DNA from: Campylobacteraceae bacterium | Lineage (GTDB): Bacteria > Campylobacterota > Campylobacteria > Campylobacterales > Sulfurovaceae | Assembly (NCBI GenBank): GCA_027081405.1 | Contig: JALWKO010000053.1 | Span: 1 to 42,285, forward strand | Direction of reading: 5' to 3' | DNA length: 42,285 nucleotides | Part shown: positions 15,925-22,891 of the stretch, in pieces | Layout of the letters: every line of letters begins with the position of its first letter | How positions within the stretch are numbered: the stretch's first letter is position 1 | The notes under the pieces: model-generated | The model's database searches: none | Told to the model about the DNA's origin: nothing | What the model saw: only the letters and a program-made list of their open reading frames with translations | Position numbers and translations under genes: made by a program

Positions 15925-16704
15925 TTAAATTTTGTGCATTCTCCGCTCTCTGTTGCGAAACGACGCGGCGCGGGTGTATCCCGCCTCCCGGGCGAGGGTG
16001 CAGAGCTCGTCCCGCCTGTAGCCCACCTGCTCGGGTTTGTGGGCGTCGGAGGCGAAGGTGATCGCGATCCCCCGGTCGTGGGCCATCCGGAGCAGATCCA
16101 AAGAGGGGTAGGGTTCGCCCACCGGTTTGCGCCATCCCGCGGCGTTGAGCTCCAGGACCATGTCGACCGCGGCGATGGCGTCCAGAGCCCCTTCGGCGAG
16201 GGTGCGGACGTCGGTGCGGGGGCGGTAGTTGAAGACCTTGATCAGATCCAGGTGCCCCACGATGTCGAAGAGTTTTGAACGGGCCATCGCAGCCACCGCA
16301 TCGAAATAGCGCCGCCAGATCTCGTCCAGGTCGGCCCCTTCGTAGCGTCCGATGAATTCGGGGTTGTCGAAGCCCCAACCGTCGAGGAAGTGGACCGAAC
16401 CGATGAGGTAGTCGACGGAGGCGTGCAGCACCCGCTCGTCCATATGTCCCGGCAGGTAGTCCACCTCGTAGCCCAGCAGGATCTCGATCCGCCCTTTGTA
16501 CCGCTCGGCCAGATCCCGGACCGTCCGTTCGTACTCCTCCATCTGGGCGAATCCCATCCGGTATTCGGGGTCGAAATCCATCGGGGCGTGGTCGGCGAAG
16601 CCGAAAATGTCGACCCCCTGCGAGAGCGCCGTCTCCACGTAGGCTTCGGGGCTCCCTTCGGCGTGGTTGCACAAAGGGGTGTGGTTGTGCAGGTCGATCA
16701 CCAT
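15925..16704 (-). CDS. hisK: PHP-domain histidinol-phosphatase-like protein
   Basis: A 259-residue PHP phosphoesterase. Metal-binding motifs are IDLHNHTPLCNHAEGS at the start, GFADHAPM, GYEVDY, IGSVHFLDGWGFDN, DIVGHLDLIKVFNY and FASDAHKPEQVG. The length and the YLIGSVHFLDGWGFDNPEF block match PHP-type histidinol phosphatase (HisK/HisJ), which removes phosphate from L-histidinol phosphate. Other PHP phosphatases are similar, so the substrate is likely but not certain. AAAGGA lies 5 nt before the ATG. The large palindromic element begins 24 bp upstream, so its mRNA leader probably includes it. Confidence 0.85.
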   Translation of the reverse strand: MVIDLHNHTPLCNHAEGSPEAYVETALSQGVDIFGFADHAPMDFDPEYRMGFAQMEEYERTVRDLAERYKGRIEILLGYEVDYLPGHMDERVLHASVDYLIGSVHFLDGWGFDNPEFIGRYEGADLDEIWRRYFDAVAAMARSKLFDIVGHLDLIKVFNYRPRTDVRTLAEGALDAIAAVDMVLELNAAGWRKPVGEPYPSLDLLRMAHDRGIAITFASDAHKPEQVGYRRDELCTLAREAGYTRAASFRNRERRMHKI

Positions 16705-16728
16705 CGCGATCCTTTGATGTGGGCGTTT

Positions 16729-16898
16729 AACCCGAAAATTGCATTAGCCAGCACGCCATCCGCATCGATCATCGGCGGCATGGGCGACACATCCAAAGCC
16801 TCGACGCACTCTATGAGTGCGCCTACGTTTTGGCTGTGCACCCTTACGCACCGAGCATCGACGCATCTGACGCACTTTCTACTGCAAAATTTGGGCTT
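16729..16898. repeat. Long palindromic element, copy A (170 bp), upstream of hisK-like gene
   Basis: An imperfect palindrome centred at 16813. The arms pair nearly without gaps from AACCC at the left end to GGGCTT at the right end, with the tip GCACTC-TAT-GAGTGC. By hand it is about 86% identical to copy B at 36243-36411. It ends 24 bp before the hisK-like ATG and begins at about the expected transcription start after TATGAT (16904-16909, minus strand). It could be a structured mRNA leader or a MITE-like insertion. Confidence 0.88.
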
Positions 16899-16903
16899 GA
16901 CGA

Positions 16904-16909
16904 ATCATA
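16904..16909 (-). promoter_or_regulatory. Putative -10 box of hisK-like gene
   Basis: TATGAT on the minus strand, ending 5 bp before the palindromic element. Transcription from here would place the whole 170-nt palindrome in the leader RNA. No recognisable -35. Confidence 0.4.
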
Positions 16910-16917
16910 GCGAAAGA

Positions 16918-16952
16918 GGATTTTGGATTTTGGATTTTGGATTTTGGATTTT
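16918..16952 (+). repeat. 7-bp tandem array, 5 perfect units (GGATTTT)
   Basis: Five perfect GGATTTT heptamers. The array lies between the palindromic element and a second array at 16991 and belongs to the same 7-bp-period class despite its different unit. The 16953-16990 stretch between them holds nothing recognisable. Confidence 0.95.
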
Positions 16953-16990
16953 GTCGGCTTGACAAAAATTATTACTCAGTTAAAATTCCC

Positions 16991-17095
16991 CATTCCTCAT
17001 TCCTCATTCCTCATTCCTCATTCCTCATTCCTCATTCCTCATTCCTCATTCCTCATTCCTCATTCCTCATTCCTCATTCCTCATTCCACATTCCG
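16991..17095 (-). repeat. 7-bp tandem array, 15 units (CATTCCT; AGGAATG on minus strand)
   Basis: Thirteen perfect CATTCCT units followed by CATTCCA and CATTCCG. It overlaps the 3' end of the NodB-like gene (stop at 17067-17069), whose last residues GMRNEE are encoded by it. Each minus-strand unit contains an ATG with AGGA nearby. Confidence 0.97.
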
Positions 17096-17981
17096 CGTCG
17101 ATCTCGCGGATCGGCCGAAGGGCGGGGATTTTTCCATCTTCTAGGAGTTTGAGAAAGATTGTCACCCCTTTGGGTTCGTTTTTGTTTCCGTGGACCAGGA
17201 TGATGGAGCCTTCTTTTGGCATTTGCCCTTTGGCGAGCCAGGCGTCGGTGCCGATGGGGATGAGGCCGAGGCGGGTGACGGTATTGACCGCTTTTTCGTC
17301 GGAGACCAGGCCGGGGAAGCGGAAAAAGACCGAAGGGACGATCCCCCGCTGCAGCAGGGTTTTTTCCAGCTCCAGGATATCGGCGGTGAGGTTCTCTTCG
17401 GGGGAGAGGACGAAGTTTTCCTTCAGCGGCTTGCCGGGGTGGTAGTGGTGCCAGGCGGTATGGTTGCCCCAGGTGATAGCCAGGGAGCCGTCGAGATCCC
17501 ACTGCCGGAGCGTTTCGAACGCGGCGGGATGGTTGTCGATCCACCGTTTGGTGATGAAGAGGGTGACAGGGACCGGATGGGAAAGACGGCGGATGAGCGC
17601 TTCGTAGAGGCGTTTCTCGAAACCCTTTTTGGAAGAGGGGCAAAGGTCGGTTGTCAGGTAAAGTTCGTGTTTCCCGCGGGTGATCCCGTCGTTTTGGAGC
17701 GGGTAAGGGGGCGATCCGGCCTGGCGCAGGAGACGAAGGTAGCGGGAGTGGGGATTGCAGGCTCCGGCCCCGTTGGGGGAGCCCAAGATCGTCGTGCGGA
17801 GCCGACGTGTATCCACCGCGAGGGCACGGGGTCCCTGTGCCGTCTCGAAAGTGCGTAGCAGTGCCCACTCCTCGCCTCCGTCGTGGATGCAGCGGATCAC
17901 AGGGAGAGGACGGTAGTGGCCGATCGTCCCTGCCGGGAGAACTCCCCACCCTATCAGCACGATCCACAGAGTCTTCCGCAC
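17067..17981 (-). CDS. Exported polysaccharide deacetylase (NodB-like) protein
   Basis: A 304-residue protein with an N-terminal signal segment (RKTLWIVLIGWGVLPAGTIG). The C-terminal two thirds show NodB-type features: YLTTDLCPSS in place of the usual TFDDGPS, VPVTLFITKRWIDNHP, ITWGNHTAWHHYHP with the metal-binding HxxxxH pattern, VFFRFPGL, and LVHGNK near the end. Members remove acetyl groups from peptidoglycan or other polysaccharides in the envelope. The first catalytic Asp motif is altered (DLCP), so activity is uncertain. It starts at GTG with AAGGGG 5 nt upstream. The last residues come from a heptad repeat array that has replaced the original 3' end. It is divergent from trhP. Confidence 0.75.
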   Translation of the reverse strand: MRKTLWIVLIGWGVLPAGTIGHYRPLPVIRCIHDGGEEWALLRTFETAQGPRALAVDTRRLRTTILGSPNGAGACNPHSRYLRLLRQAGSPPYPLQNDGITRGKHELYLTTDLCPSSKKGFEKRLYEALIRRLSHPVPVTLFITKRWIDNHPAAFETLRQWDLDGSLAITWGNHTAWHHYHPGKPLKENFVLSPEENLTADILELEKTLLQRGIVPSVFFRFPGLVSDEKAVNTVTRLGLIPIGTDAWLAKGQMPKEGSIILVHGNKNEPKGVTIFLKLLEDGKIPALRPIREIDAECGMRNEE

Positions 17982-18059
17982 CCGTTCCCCTTTTTTCGGT
18001 ATTGTAGTAAAATACGGAACTTCATGAAAACATCCGATATCCTATCCGAAAAGGACCCG

Positions 18060-19406
18060 ATGAACCGCGTCGAACTCCTTGCCCCCGCCGGCAATCTCGA
18101 GAAACTCAAAATCGCGATCAACTACGGCGCCGACGCCGTCTACGGCGGCACCAGTACCTTCAGCCTGCGGATCCGCAGCGGCAAGGAGTTCGACATGGAC
18201 TCCTTCAAAGCCGGGATCGACTATGCCCACGAGCGGGGAAAAAAGGTCTACGTCACCATCAACGGCTTCCCCTTCAACTCCCAGCTCAAACTCTACGAAA
18301 ACCATATCGCCCAGATGCGGGAGCTCTCTCCCGACGCCTTCATCGTCTCCAGCCCCGGGGTGATCCGGATGGCACGCAGGATCGCCCCCGAGATCCCCAT
18401 CCACCTCTCGACCCAGGCCAACGTGATGAACGCCATGGATGCGGCGGTTTATTACGACATGGGGGTGCGACGGATCATCGCGGCCAGAGAAATCAGCCTC
18501 AAAGACTGCGAAGCGATCAAAAAGGAACTCCCCGACCTGGAGCTGGAGATCTTCGTCCACGGCTCCATGTGCTTCGCCTACAGTGGCCGCTGCCTCATCA
18601 GCGCCCTGCAGACGGGGCGAGTCCCCAACCGGGGCAGCTGCGCCAACGACTGCCGTTTCCCGTACGAAATCTACGCCCACAACCCCGAAACCGGCACCAC
18701 CTTCAAGCTCGAGGAGGAGACCGAGATCGGCACCTACATCATGAACGCCAAGGACATGAACCTGGCCAGCCATATCGACGAGATCCTCTCCAGCGGGGTC
18801 ATCGATTCGCTGAAGATCGAGGGGCGGACCAAATCTCCCTATTACGTGGCGGTGGTCACCCGGGCCTACCGGCAGGCGATCGACGACTATTATGGAGGGG
18901 TCTTCGAGGCGGAACGGTATCAGAAGGAGCTGCACACCACCCAGAACCGTGGATTTACCGACGCCTATCTCATCAGCCGCCCTTTCGAACGGCACGATAC
19001 CCAGTCGCACGGGTTCACGATCCGGGAGGGGACCCATCAGGTGGCCGCCCTCGTCACAGAAGACGGGACCACCTGGCGCTGCAAGGACAAAACCTGCGTC
19101 GGCGACCGTCTGGAGATCGTCCTCCCGGTGGGGGCACGGATCGAAGAGGTCGACAACGAATACGGCACCGTGGAGCTTGGTGAGGAAGGCAAATGGTGGC
19201 TGACGGTCAAAAAGATCGTCTCCAGAAGCGGGAAGGAGTTCGAGTGTATCCACAGCGGGGATCTTAATGATATAATTCTCCCCACTCGATTCCCCGGCTA
19301 TACGATCCTGCGGCGGGACATCCGGGAGGCGCGGGCCAAAAAGGGGCTCGACCCCGAACCCCAGGCAATCCAGCGGCGGGAAATACCAGACAAAGGCAAC
19401 GGATGA
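18060..19406 (+). CDS. trhP: U32 family protein, probable tRNA hydroxylation protein TrhP
   Basis: A 448-residue U32-family protein (formerly peptidase U32/YegQ). It starts VELLAPAGNLEKLKIAINYGADAVYGG, the family N-terminus. The block HGSMCFAYSGRCLIS...GSCANDCRFPY (about residues 165-205) holds the cysteines thought to bind an iron-sulfur cluster. SLKIEGRTKSPYYVA also matches. In E. coli and Bacillus, TrhP proteins act in 5-hydroxyuridine formation at tRNA wobble position 34. ATG 18060 is chosen because AAAAGGA lies 5 nt upstream; an in-frame ATG at 18024 would add 12 residues. It overlaps purE by 4 bp. Function is by family. Confidence 0.88.
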   Translation: MNRVELLAPAGNLEKLKIAINYGADAVYGGTSTFSLRIRSGKEFDMDSFKAGIDYAHERGKKVYVTINGFPFNSQLKLYENHIAQMRELSPDAFIVSSPGVIRMARRIAPEIPIHLSTQANVMNAMDAAVYYDMGVRRIIAAREISLKDCEAIKKELPDLELEIFVHGSMCFAYSGRCLISALQTGRVPNRGSCANDCRFPYEIYAHNPETGTTFKLEEETEIGTYIMNAKDMNLASHIDEILSSGVIDSLKIEGRTKSPYYVAVVTRAYRQAIDDYYGGVFEAERYQKELHTTQNRGFTDAYLISRPFERHDTQSHGFTIREGTHQVAALVTEDGTTWRCKDKTCVGDRLEIVLPVGARIEEVDNEYGTVELGEEGKWWLTVKKIVSRSGKEFECIHSGDLNDIILPTRFPGYTILRRDIREARAKKGLDPEPQAIQRREIPDKGNG

Positions 19407-19897
19407 AATTCGTCTCCATCATCATCGGAAGCAAAAGCGACTACGACGTGATGAAAGAGTGTGCCGAAACCCTCAAAAAATTCGGCGTCCCCTACGAGCT
19501 GATCATCTCTTCGGCCCATCGAAGTCCCGAGCGGACCAAAAACTACATCGCCGAAGCGGAGGCGAAAGGGGCCCAGTGCTTCATCGCCGCGGCGGGGATG
19601 GCGGCCCATCTCGCCGGTGCCGTGGCTGCTTCGACCACCAAGCCGGTGATCGGGGTCCCCATGGCCAGCGGGGAGCTGCGGGGAGAAGACGCGCTGCTCA
19701 GTACCGTGATGATGCCCGCCGGGATGCCCGTGGGGACCGTCGCCATCGGCAAGGCCGGAGCCGTCAACGCCGCTTACATGGCGATCCAGATCCTGGCGCT
19801 GAGTGACGACGAACTGCGGGTCAAACTCCAGGAAGACCGGGTGAGCAAGGCGAAGAAAGTGGAATTGGACAGCAAGGAGATCGAGGTCATTTTGTGA
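19403..19897 (+). CDS. purE: 5-(Carboxyamino)imidazole ribonucleotide mutase
   Basis: A 164-residue class I PurE, which converts N5-CAIR to CAIR in purine synthesis. [12 protein letters not shown], the active-site [10 protein letters not shown] (His39) and [25 protein letters not shown] are family hallmarks, and the length is normal. The ATG overlaps the trhP stop (ATGA). The last 16 nt before the stop form one arm of a perfect 16-bp hairpin whose other arm begins with the stop codon itself. No purK is in the window. Confidence 0.96.
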   Translation: MKFVSIIIGSKSDYDVMKECAETLKKFGVPYELIISSAHRSPERTKNYIAEAEAKGAQCFIAAAGMAAHLAGAVAASTTKPVIGVPMASGELRGEDALLSTVMMPAGMPVGTVAIGKAGAVNAAYMAIQILALSDDELRVKLQEDRVSKAKKVELDSKEIEVIL

Positions 19898-19910
19898 CCT
19901 CGATCTCCTT
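19874..19910 (+). terminator. Perfect 16-bp hairpin spanning the purE stop codon
   Basis: Arms 19874-19889 and 19895-19910 are exact reverse complements around the loop TTTTG, and TGA 19895-19897 starts the right arm. No T run follows; a heptad array begins at 19911 instead. It may act in mRNA 3' protection or termination, or be the scar of a snap-back duplication of the purE end. Confidence 0.6.
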
Positions 19911-19942
19911 GAATGAGGAATGAGGAATTAGGAGTGAGGAAT
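19911..19942 (+). repeat. 7-bp tandem array, 4.5 units (GAATGAG)
   Basis: GAATGAG x2, GAATTAG, GAGTGAG, then GAAT. It forms the left member of an inverted pair with the array at 20012-20046; together they enclose the hairpin at 19985-20003. Confidence 0.9.
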
Positions 19943-19984
19943 TTCGGTTTGCTTTTCTAACGAAAAGCTTTTGTTCAAAAAGGG

Positions 19985-20003
19985 GTTTGAGCAGAGCTCA
20001 AAC
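19985..20003. repeat. Perfect 8-bp hairpin between inverted heptad arrays
   Basis: GTTTGAGC and GCTCAAAC around the loop AGA. It lies midway between the GAATGAG array and the ATTCCTG array, so the region reads array, hairpin, inverted array. Confidence 0.7.
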
Positions 20004-20011
20004 AAACAAAA

Positions 20012-20046
20012 ATTCCTGATTCCTGATTCCTGATTTCCAACTCCTG
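20012..20046 (-). repeat. 7-bp tandem array, 5 units (ATTCCTG), inverted
   Basis: ATTCCTG x3, ATTTCCA, ACTCCTG on the plus strand. The minus-strand unit CAGGAAT is a near copy of the GAATGAG unit at 19911, in opposite orientation. It ends about 15 bp before the ribosome binding site of the next gene. Confidence 0.9.
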
Positions 20047-20073
20047 AATTTATCCGACTGAAAGGAGGATGCC

Positions 20074-20328
20074 GTGGACGAGAAGAAGAAACAGACCAAA
20101 ACGGTGGTGCTCTTCACCTCTCCGGGCTGCGTCTGGTGTACCCGGGCCAAGAACCATTTCCGTCAGCACAAGATCCGCTTCAAGGAGATCGACATCTCCA
20201 AAGACCGCAAAGCGGCCAAGGACTGTGAACGCCACGGATGCCGCGGAGTGCCGGTGGTACTGATCGGCAGCCGGTGGATCTGTGGTTTCGACCAGACGAC
20301 GATCGACAAACTTTTGGGAATTGCATAA
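20074..20328 (+). CDS. Glutaredoxin/thioredoxin-fold protein
   Basis: An 84-residue protein with VVLFTSPGCVWCTRAKNHF, a CxxC redox site (CVWC), followed by KEIDISKD and the cis-proline region GVPVVLIGSRWICGFD. This is the glutaredoxin fold and length. It probably reduces disulfides or handles thiols in the cytoplasm; the WC context resembles glutaredoxin-like NrdH proteins as well. The start is GTG 20074 with a strong AAAGGAGG 5 nt upstream. glyQ begins at the next base after the stop. Confidence 0.85.
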   Translation: MDEKKKQTKTVVLFTSPGCVWCTRAKNHFRQHKIRFKEIDISKDRKAAKDCERHGCRGVPVVLIGSRWICGFDQTTIDKLLGIA

Positions 20329-21225
20329 ATGAACGACACCGCCATCACCTTCTCCGACCTCCTACTCAAACTCCAGCAGTACTGGGCGGCCCAGGGCTGC
20401 ACCATCGTCCAGCCTTACGACCTGCCCGCCGGGGCGGGGACTTTCCACCCCGCGACGCTGCTCCGTTCGCTGGACTCCACCCCCTGGGCGACCGCCTACG
20501 TGGCGCCAAGCCGCCGCCCTACCGACGGGCGCTACGGGGAGAACCCCAACCGCCTGGGGGCCTATTATCAGTTCCAGGTGCTGATCAAACCCTCTCCCGA
20601 CAACATCCAGGATCTCTACCTCAAGTCCCTGGAGTACCTGGGGCTCGATCTCAAAGAGCACGACATCCGCTTCGTCGAAGACAACTGGGAGTCGCCGACT
20701 CTCGGGGCCTGGGGGCTGGGCTGGGAGGTCTGGCTCGACGGGATGGAGGTGACCCAGTTCACCTACTTCCAGCAAGTCGGCGGACTCCCCTGCGATCCGG
20801 TGGCGGTGGAGATCACCTACGGGACCGAGCGACTGGCGATGTATCTGCAAGGCGTCGAGTCGGTCTTCGACATCGTCTGGAACCGCAACGGCGATCAGGT
20901 GGTTACCTACGCCGACGTCCACAAGGAGAGCGAATACGAGTTCTCCAAATACCATTTCGAAGTGGCCGATACCGAGATGCTCTTTCGCCACTTCGACGAC
21001 GCCAGCAACGAGTGCCGCCGCTGTCTGGATGCGGGGCTCCCCCTGCCGGCGTATGACCAGTGCATGATCGCTTCGCATACTTTCAACGTCTTGGATGCCC
21101 GCAAGGCGATCAGCCAGGCCCAGCGGCAAAATTACATCCTCAAGATCCGGGATCTGGCCAAAGGGTGCGCCGAGCTCTACAAGGCCCAGGAGGCGGAGCG
21201 GCTTGAAAGAGTCGCTGGTCGATAG
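20329..21225 (+). CDS. glyQ: Glycyl-tRNA synthetase alpha subunit
   Basis: A 298-residue alpha subunit of the tetrameric bacterial Gly[34 protein letters not shown] at the N-terminus and [27 protein letters not shown] are near-invariant class II catalytic blocks, and [21 protein letters not shown] follows. The beta subunit gene glyS is about 15 kb away at 36436. The final residues VAGR and the stop codon are encoded by a heptad repeat array that begins at 21211, so the 3' end has been overwritten by repeats without harming the conserved core. Confidence 0.97.
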   Translation: MNDTAITFSDLLLKLQQYWAAQGCTIVQPYDLPAGAGTFHPATLLRSLDSTPWATAYVAPSRRPTDGRYGENPNRLGAYYQFQVLIKPSPDNIQDLYLKSLEYLGLDLKEHDIRFVEDNWESPTLGAWGLGWEVWLDGMEVTQFTYFQQVGGLPCDPVAVEITYGTERLAMYLQGVESVFDIVWNRNGDQVVTYADVHKESEYEFSKYHFEVADTEMLFRHFDDASNECRRCLDAGLPLPAYDQCMIASHTFNVLDARKAISQAQRQNYILKIRDLAKGCAELYKAQEAERLERVAGR

Positions 21226-21245
21226 TCGATAGTCGCTAGTGATTA
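21211..21245 (+). repeat. 7-bp tandem array, 5 units (GTCGATA), into glyQ
   Basis: GTCGCTG, GTCGATA x2, GTCGCTA, GTGATTA. It includes the last codons and stop of glyQ and is paired with an inverted array at 21334-21361. Confidence 0.88.
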
Positions 21246-21333
21246 TTTTGTTTGCGATCTCTAAACTGCCTTTTGATCGTTGCTATGTAGGATATGTTAG
21301 GAAACCAATTCGGGTTGGAATAGCTTGTATGCT

Positions 21334-21361
21334 ATCGACTAGCGACTAGAGACTATTGGCT
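21334..21361 (-). repeat. 7-bp tandem array, 4 units (ATCGACT), inverted
   Basis: ATCGACT, AGCGACT, AGAGACT, ATTGGCT. The reverse complement gives AGTCGAT, AGTCGCT, the units of the array at 21211. The 88 bp between the two arrays hold a small CCAA-TTCGGG-TTGG hairpin (21305-21318). Confidence 0.85.
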
Positions 21362-21371
21362 AAGGAAAAAA

Positions 21372-22094
21372 ATGAAACTCCAAGCGATCATCGACCACCT
21401 GAACGAACTGAGCCCCTTCGAACTGCAGGAGAGCTGGGACAACAGTGGTCTGATCGTGGGGCATCCCGAGCGGGAGGTGGAGCGGATTGTCGTTTCGCTG
21501 GATCTCGATGCCGGGATGATCGAGGAGGCAGAGGAGGGGACCCTCTTCGTGGTCCATCACCCGCTCATTTTCGGCAAGCTTGCCGAACTCGATTTCCGCC
21601 GCTACCCCGCCAATCTGATCGAGCGGCTGATCCGTAAAGGCCAGGCCTTGGTCGCCATGCACACCAACTTCGACCAGACCCATCTCAACCGTTACGTCTT
21701 CACCCGGGTTCTGGGGCTGGAGCCGGAACGGGAGGAGCCCTATCTGTGCGAAGCCTCGGTCGATTGGAGTCTGGAGGAGCTGCTGGAGCGGGTGCGCGAA
21801 GCCTTCGGCCTGAAGGTTCTGCGGACGGTGGCGCCCAGAAAGCGGATCGGCTCGGTGGCGCTGTGTACCGGAGCCGGGGCGTCGATGATCGACCGGGTGG
21901 AGGCGGAGTGCTTCCTCACCGGCGATATCAAATACCACGACGCGATGAAAGCGATGAGCCAGGGGTTGATGATGGTCGATATCGGCCACTTCGAGAGCGA
22001 GCGGTTCTTCGCCGAGCTGCTGGCGGAGCAATTGAAAACTTTGCCCGTTTCGGTTATAATCACGCCATCGAAAAACCCGTTTACGCTCCTGTAG
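21372..22094 (+). CDS. Nif3-like dinuclear metal center protein (DUF34/YbgI family)
   Basis: A 240-residue protein with PFELQESWDNSGLIVG at the N-terminus, FVVHHPLIFG with the metal-binding HH, AMHTNFDQ, LTGDIKYHDAM and DIGHFESE. These are the ligands of the two-metal site in the toroidal hexamer of Nif3/YbgI proteins. The family is linked to GTP cyclohydrolase I-like chemistry and metal handling, but its function is not settled. AAGGAAAAA lies before the ATG. The gene order with the zinc-ribbon gene and waaA is the one I recall from C. jejuni. Confidence 0.92.
   Translation: MKLQAIIDHLNELSPFELQESWDNSGLIVGHPEREVERIVVSLDLDAGMIEEAEEGTLFVVHHPLIFGKLAELDFRRYPANLIERLIRKGQALVAMHTNFDQTHLNRYVFTRVLGLEPEREEPYLCEASVDWSLEELLERVREAFGLKVLRTVAPRKRIGSVALCTGAGASMIDRVEAECFLTGDIKYHDAMKAMSQGLMMVDIGHFESERFFAELLAEQLKTLPVSVIITPSKNPFTLL
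22032..22060 (+). promoter_or_regulatory. Sigma70-type promoter inside the Nif3-like gene
   Basis: TTGAAA (22032-22037), 17 bp, TATAAT (22055-22060): the best consensus promoter in the window. It lies in the 3' end of the Nif3-like gene and would drive the zinc-ribbon gene with a GC-rich leader of about 90 nt. Confidence 0.7.
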
Positions 22095-22158
22095 GCGGAC
22101 GGGTCCGCGCCCCCACCGACGGCGTTTCGCGCAAACCCCCAGTCCAAAAGGATTTCCA

Positions 22159-22884
22159 TTGAACAAACATCTTGACGAGTTGATCCGCCTCTCCTCCATC
22201 GATCGGGAACTCGACACCTTCACCCCGCAGATCGAAGCGGAGGAAAAAAAGGTCGCCAAAGAGCGGAAAAAAGTCGAAGCGGCCCGGGAAGAGATCGAAG
22301 AGCTCAAGAAACAGATCGAAGAAAACCGGGACAAGATCGCCACCTACGAAGAGCAGATCACGGCGCTGAGCCAGCAGCTGCAGGACATCCAGCGCAAAGG
22401 GGCCGAGATTTCCACCGAGAAGGAGATGAAAGCGCTCCAGATCGAAGAGGAGATCGCCAAGGAGAAGCTCACCTTCGCCAACGAAGAGATCGAGCGTCTG
22501 AGCAAAGTGATCGAGACCAAAGAGGCCCTCCTGGCCGAGAAAGAAGAGGCGCTCAAAACCCTCGAGGAGGCGCTGGCAAAGGTAGAAGAGGAGGCCAAAG
22601 GGGTCTTGGCGGGGATCGAGAAGGAAAAAGAGGATCTCTACCGTCGCCGGGACGCAATCATCCGGGAGATGGACCAGAAGGTCCTCTCTTTCTACGAGAA
22701 GATCCGCAAATGGGCCGGCAACACCGCCGTGGTCCCCGTGCGCAAGCAGGCCTGCTACGGCTGCTACCTCAAGATCAGCGACAAAACCTACTCCGATGTG
22801 ATCCGGGCCGAAGAGATCGTCGCCTGCCCCCACTGCGGGCGGATCCTCTACATGGAAGAGACGGAGACGGCCCAAGAGGCCTGA
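22159..22884 (+). CDS. Zinc-ribbon coiled-coil protein (HP0958/FlgZ-like)
   Basis: A 241-residue protein. Residues about 5-175 are one long Glu/Lys-rich coiled coil. The C-terminus has a four-cysteine zinc ribbon (ACYGCYLKIS and ACPHCGRILY). This is the architecture of Helicobacter pylori HP0958, which stabilises RpoN and binds flaA mRNA, and of related C4-zinc-ribbon proteins in many bacteria. A role in flagellar regulation is therefore possible but not shown here. The start is TTG 22159 with AAAAGGA 6 nt upstream. It has its own promoter in the preceding gene. Confidence 0.9.
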   Translation: MNKHLDELIRLSSIDRELDTFTPQIEAEEKKVAKERKKVEAAREEIEELKKQIEENRDKIATYEEQITALSQQLQDIQRKGAEISTEKEMKALQIEEEIAKEKLTFANEEIERLSKVIETKEALLAEKEEALKTLEEALAKVEEEAKGVLAGIEKEKEDLYRRRDAIIREMDQKVLSFYEKIRKWAGNTAVVPVRKQACYGCYLKISDKTYSDVIRAEEIVACPHCGRILYMEETETAQEA

Positions 22885-22891
22885 TACGGCC

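Noticed and set aside
16729-16898. Integron attC site
   Set aside because: The size and imperfect palindrome resemble attC, but no GTTRRRY core is present at the right end of either copy, no integrase is in view, and the copies do not flank cassettes.
16991-17095. CRISPR array
   Set aside because: The units are 7 bp with no spacers and there are no cas genes.
22067-22158. Small RNA or RNase P RNA fragment in the GC-rich leader of the zinc-ribbon gene
   Set aside because: About 90 nt with one short GCGGA/TCCGC stem. It is too short and lacks RNase P landmarks; a plain leader explains it.
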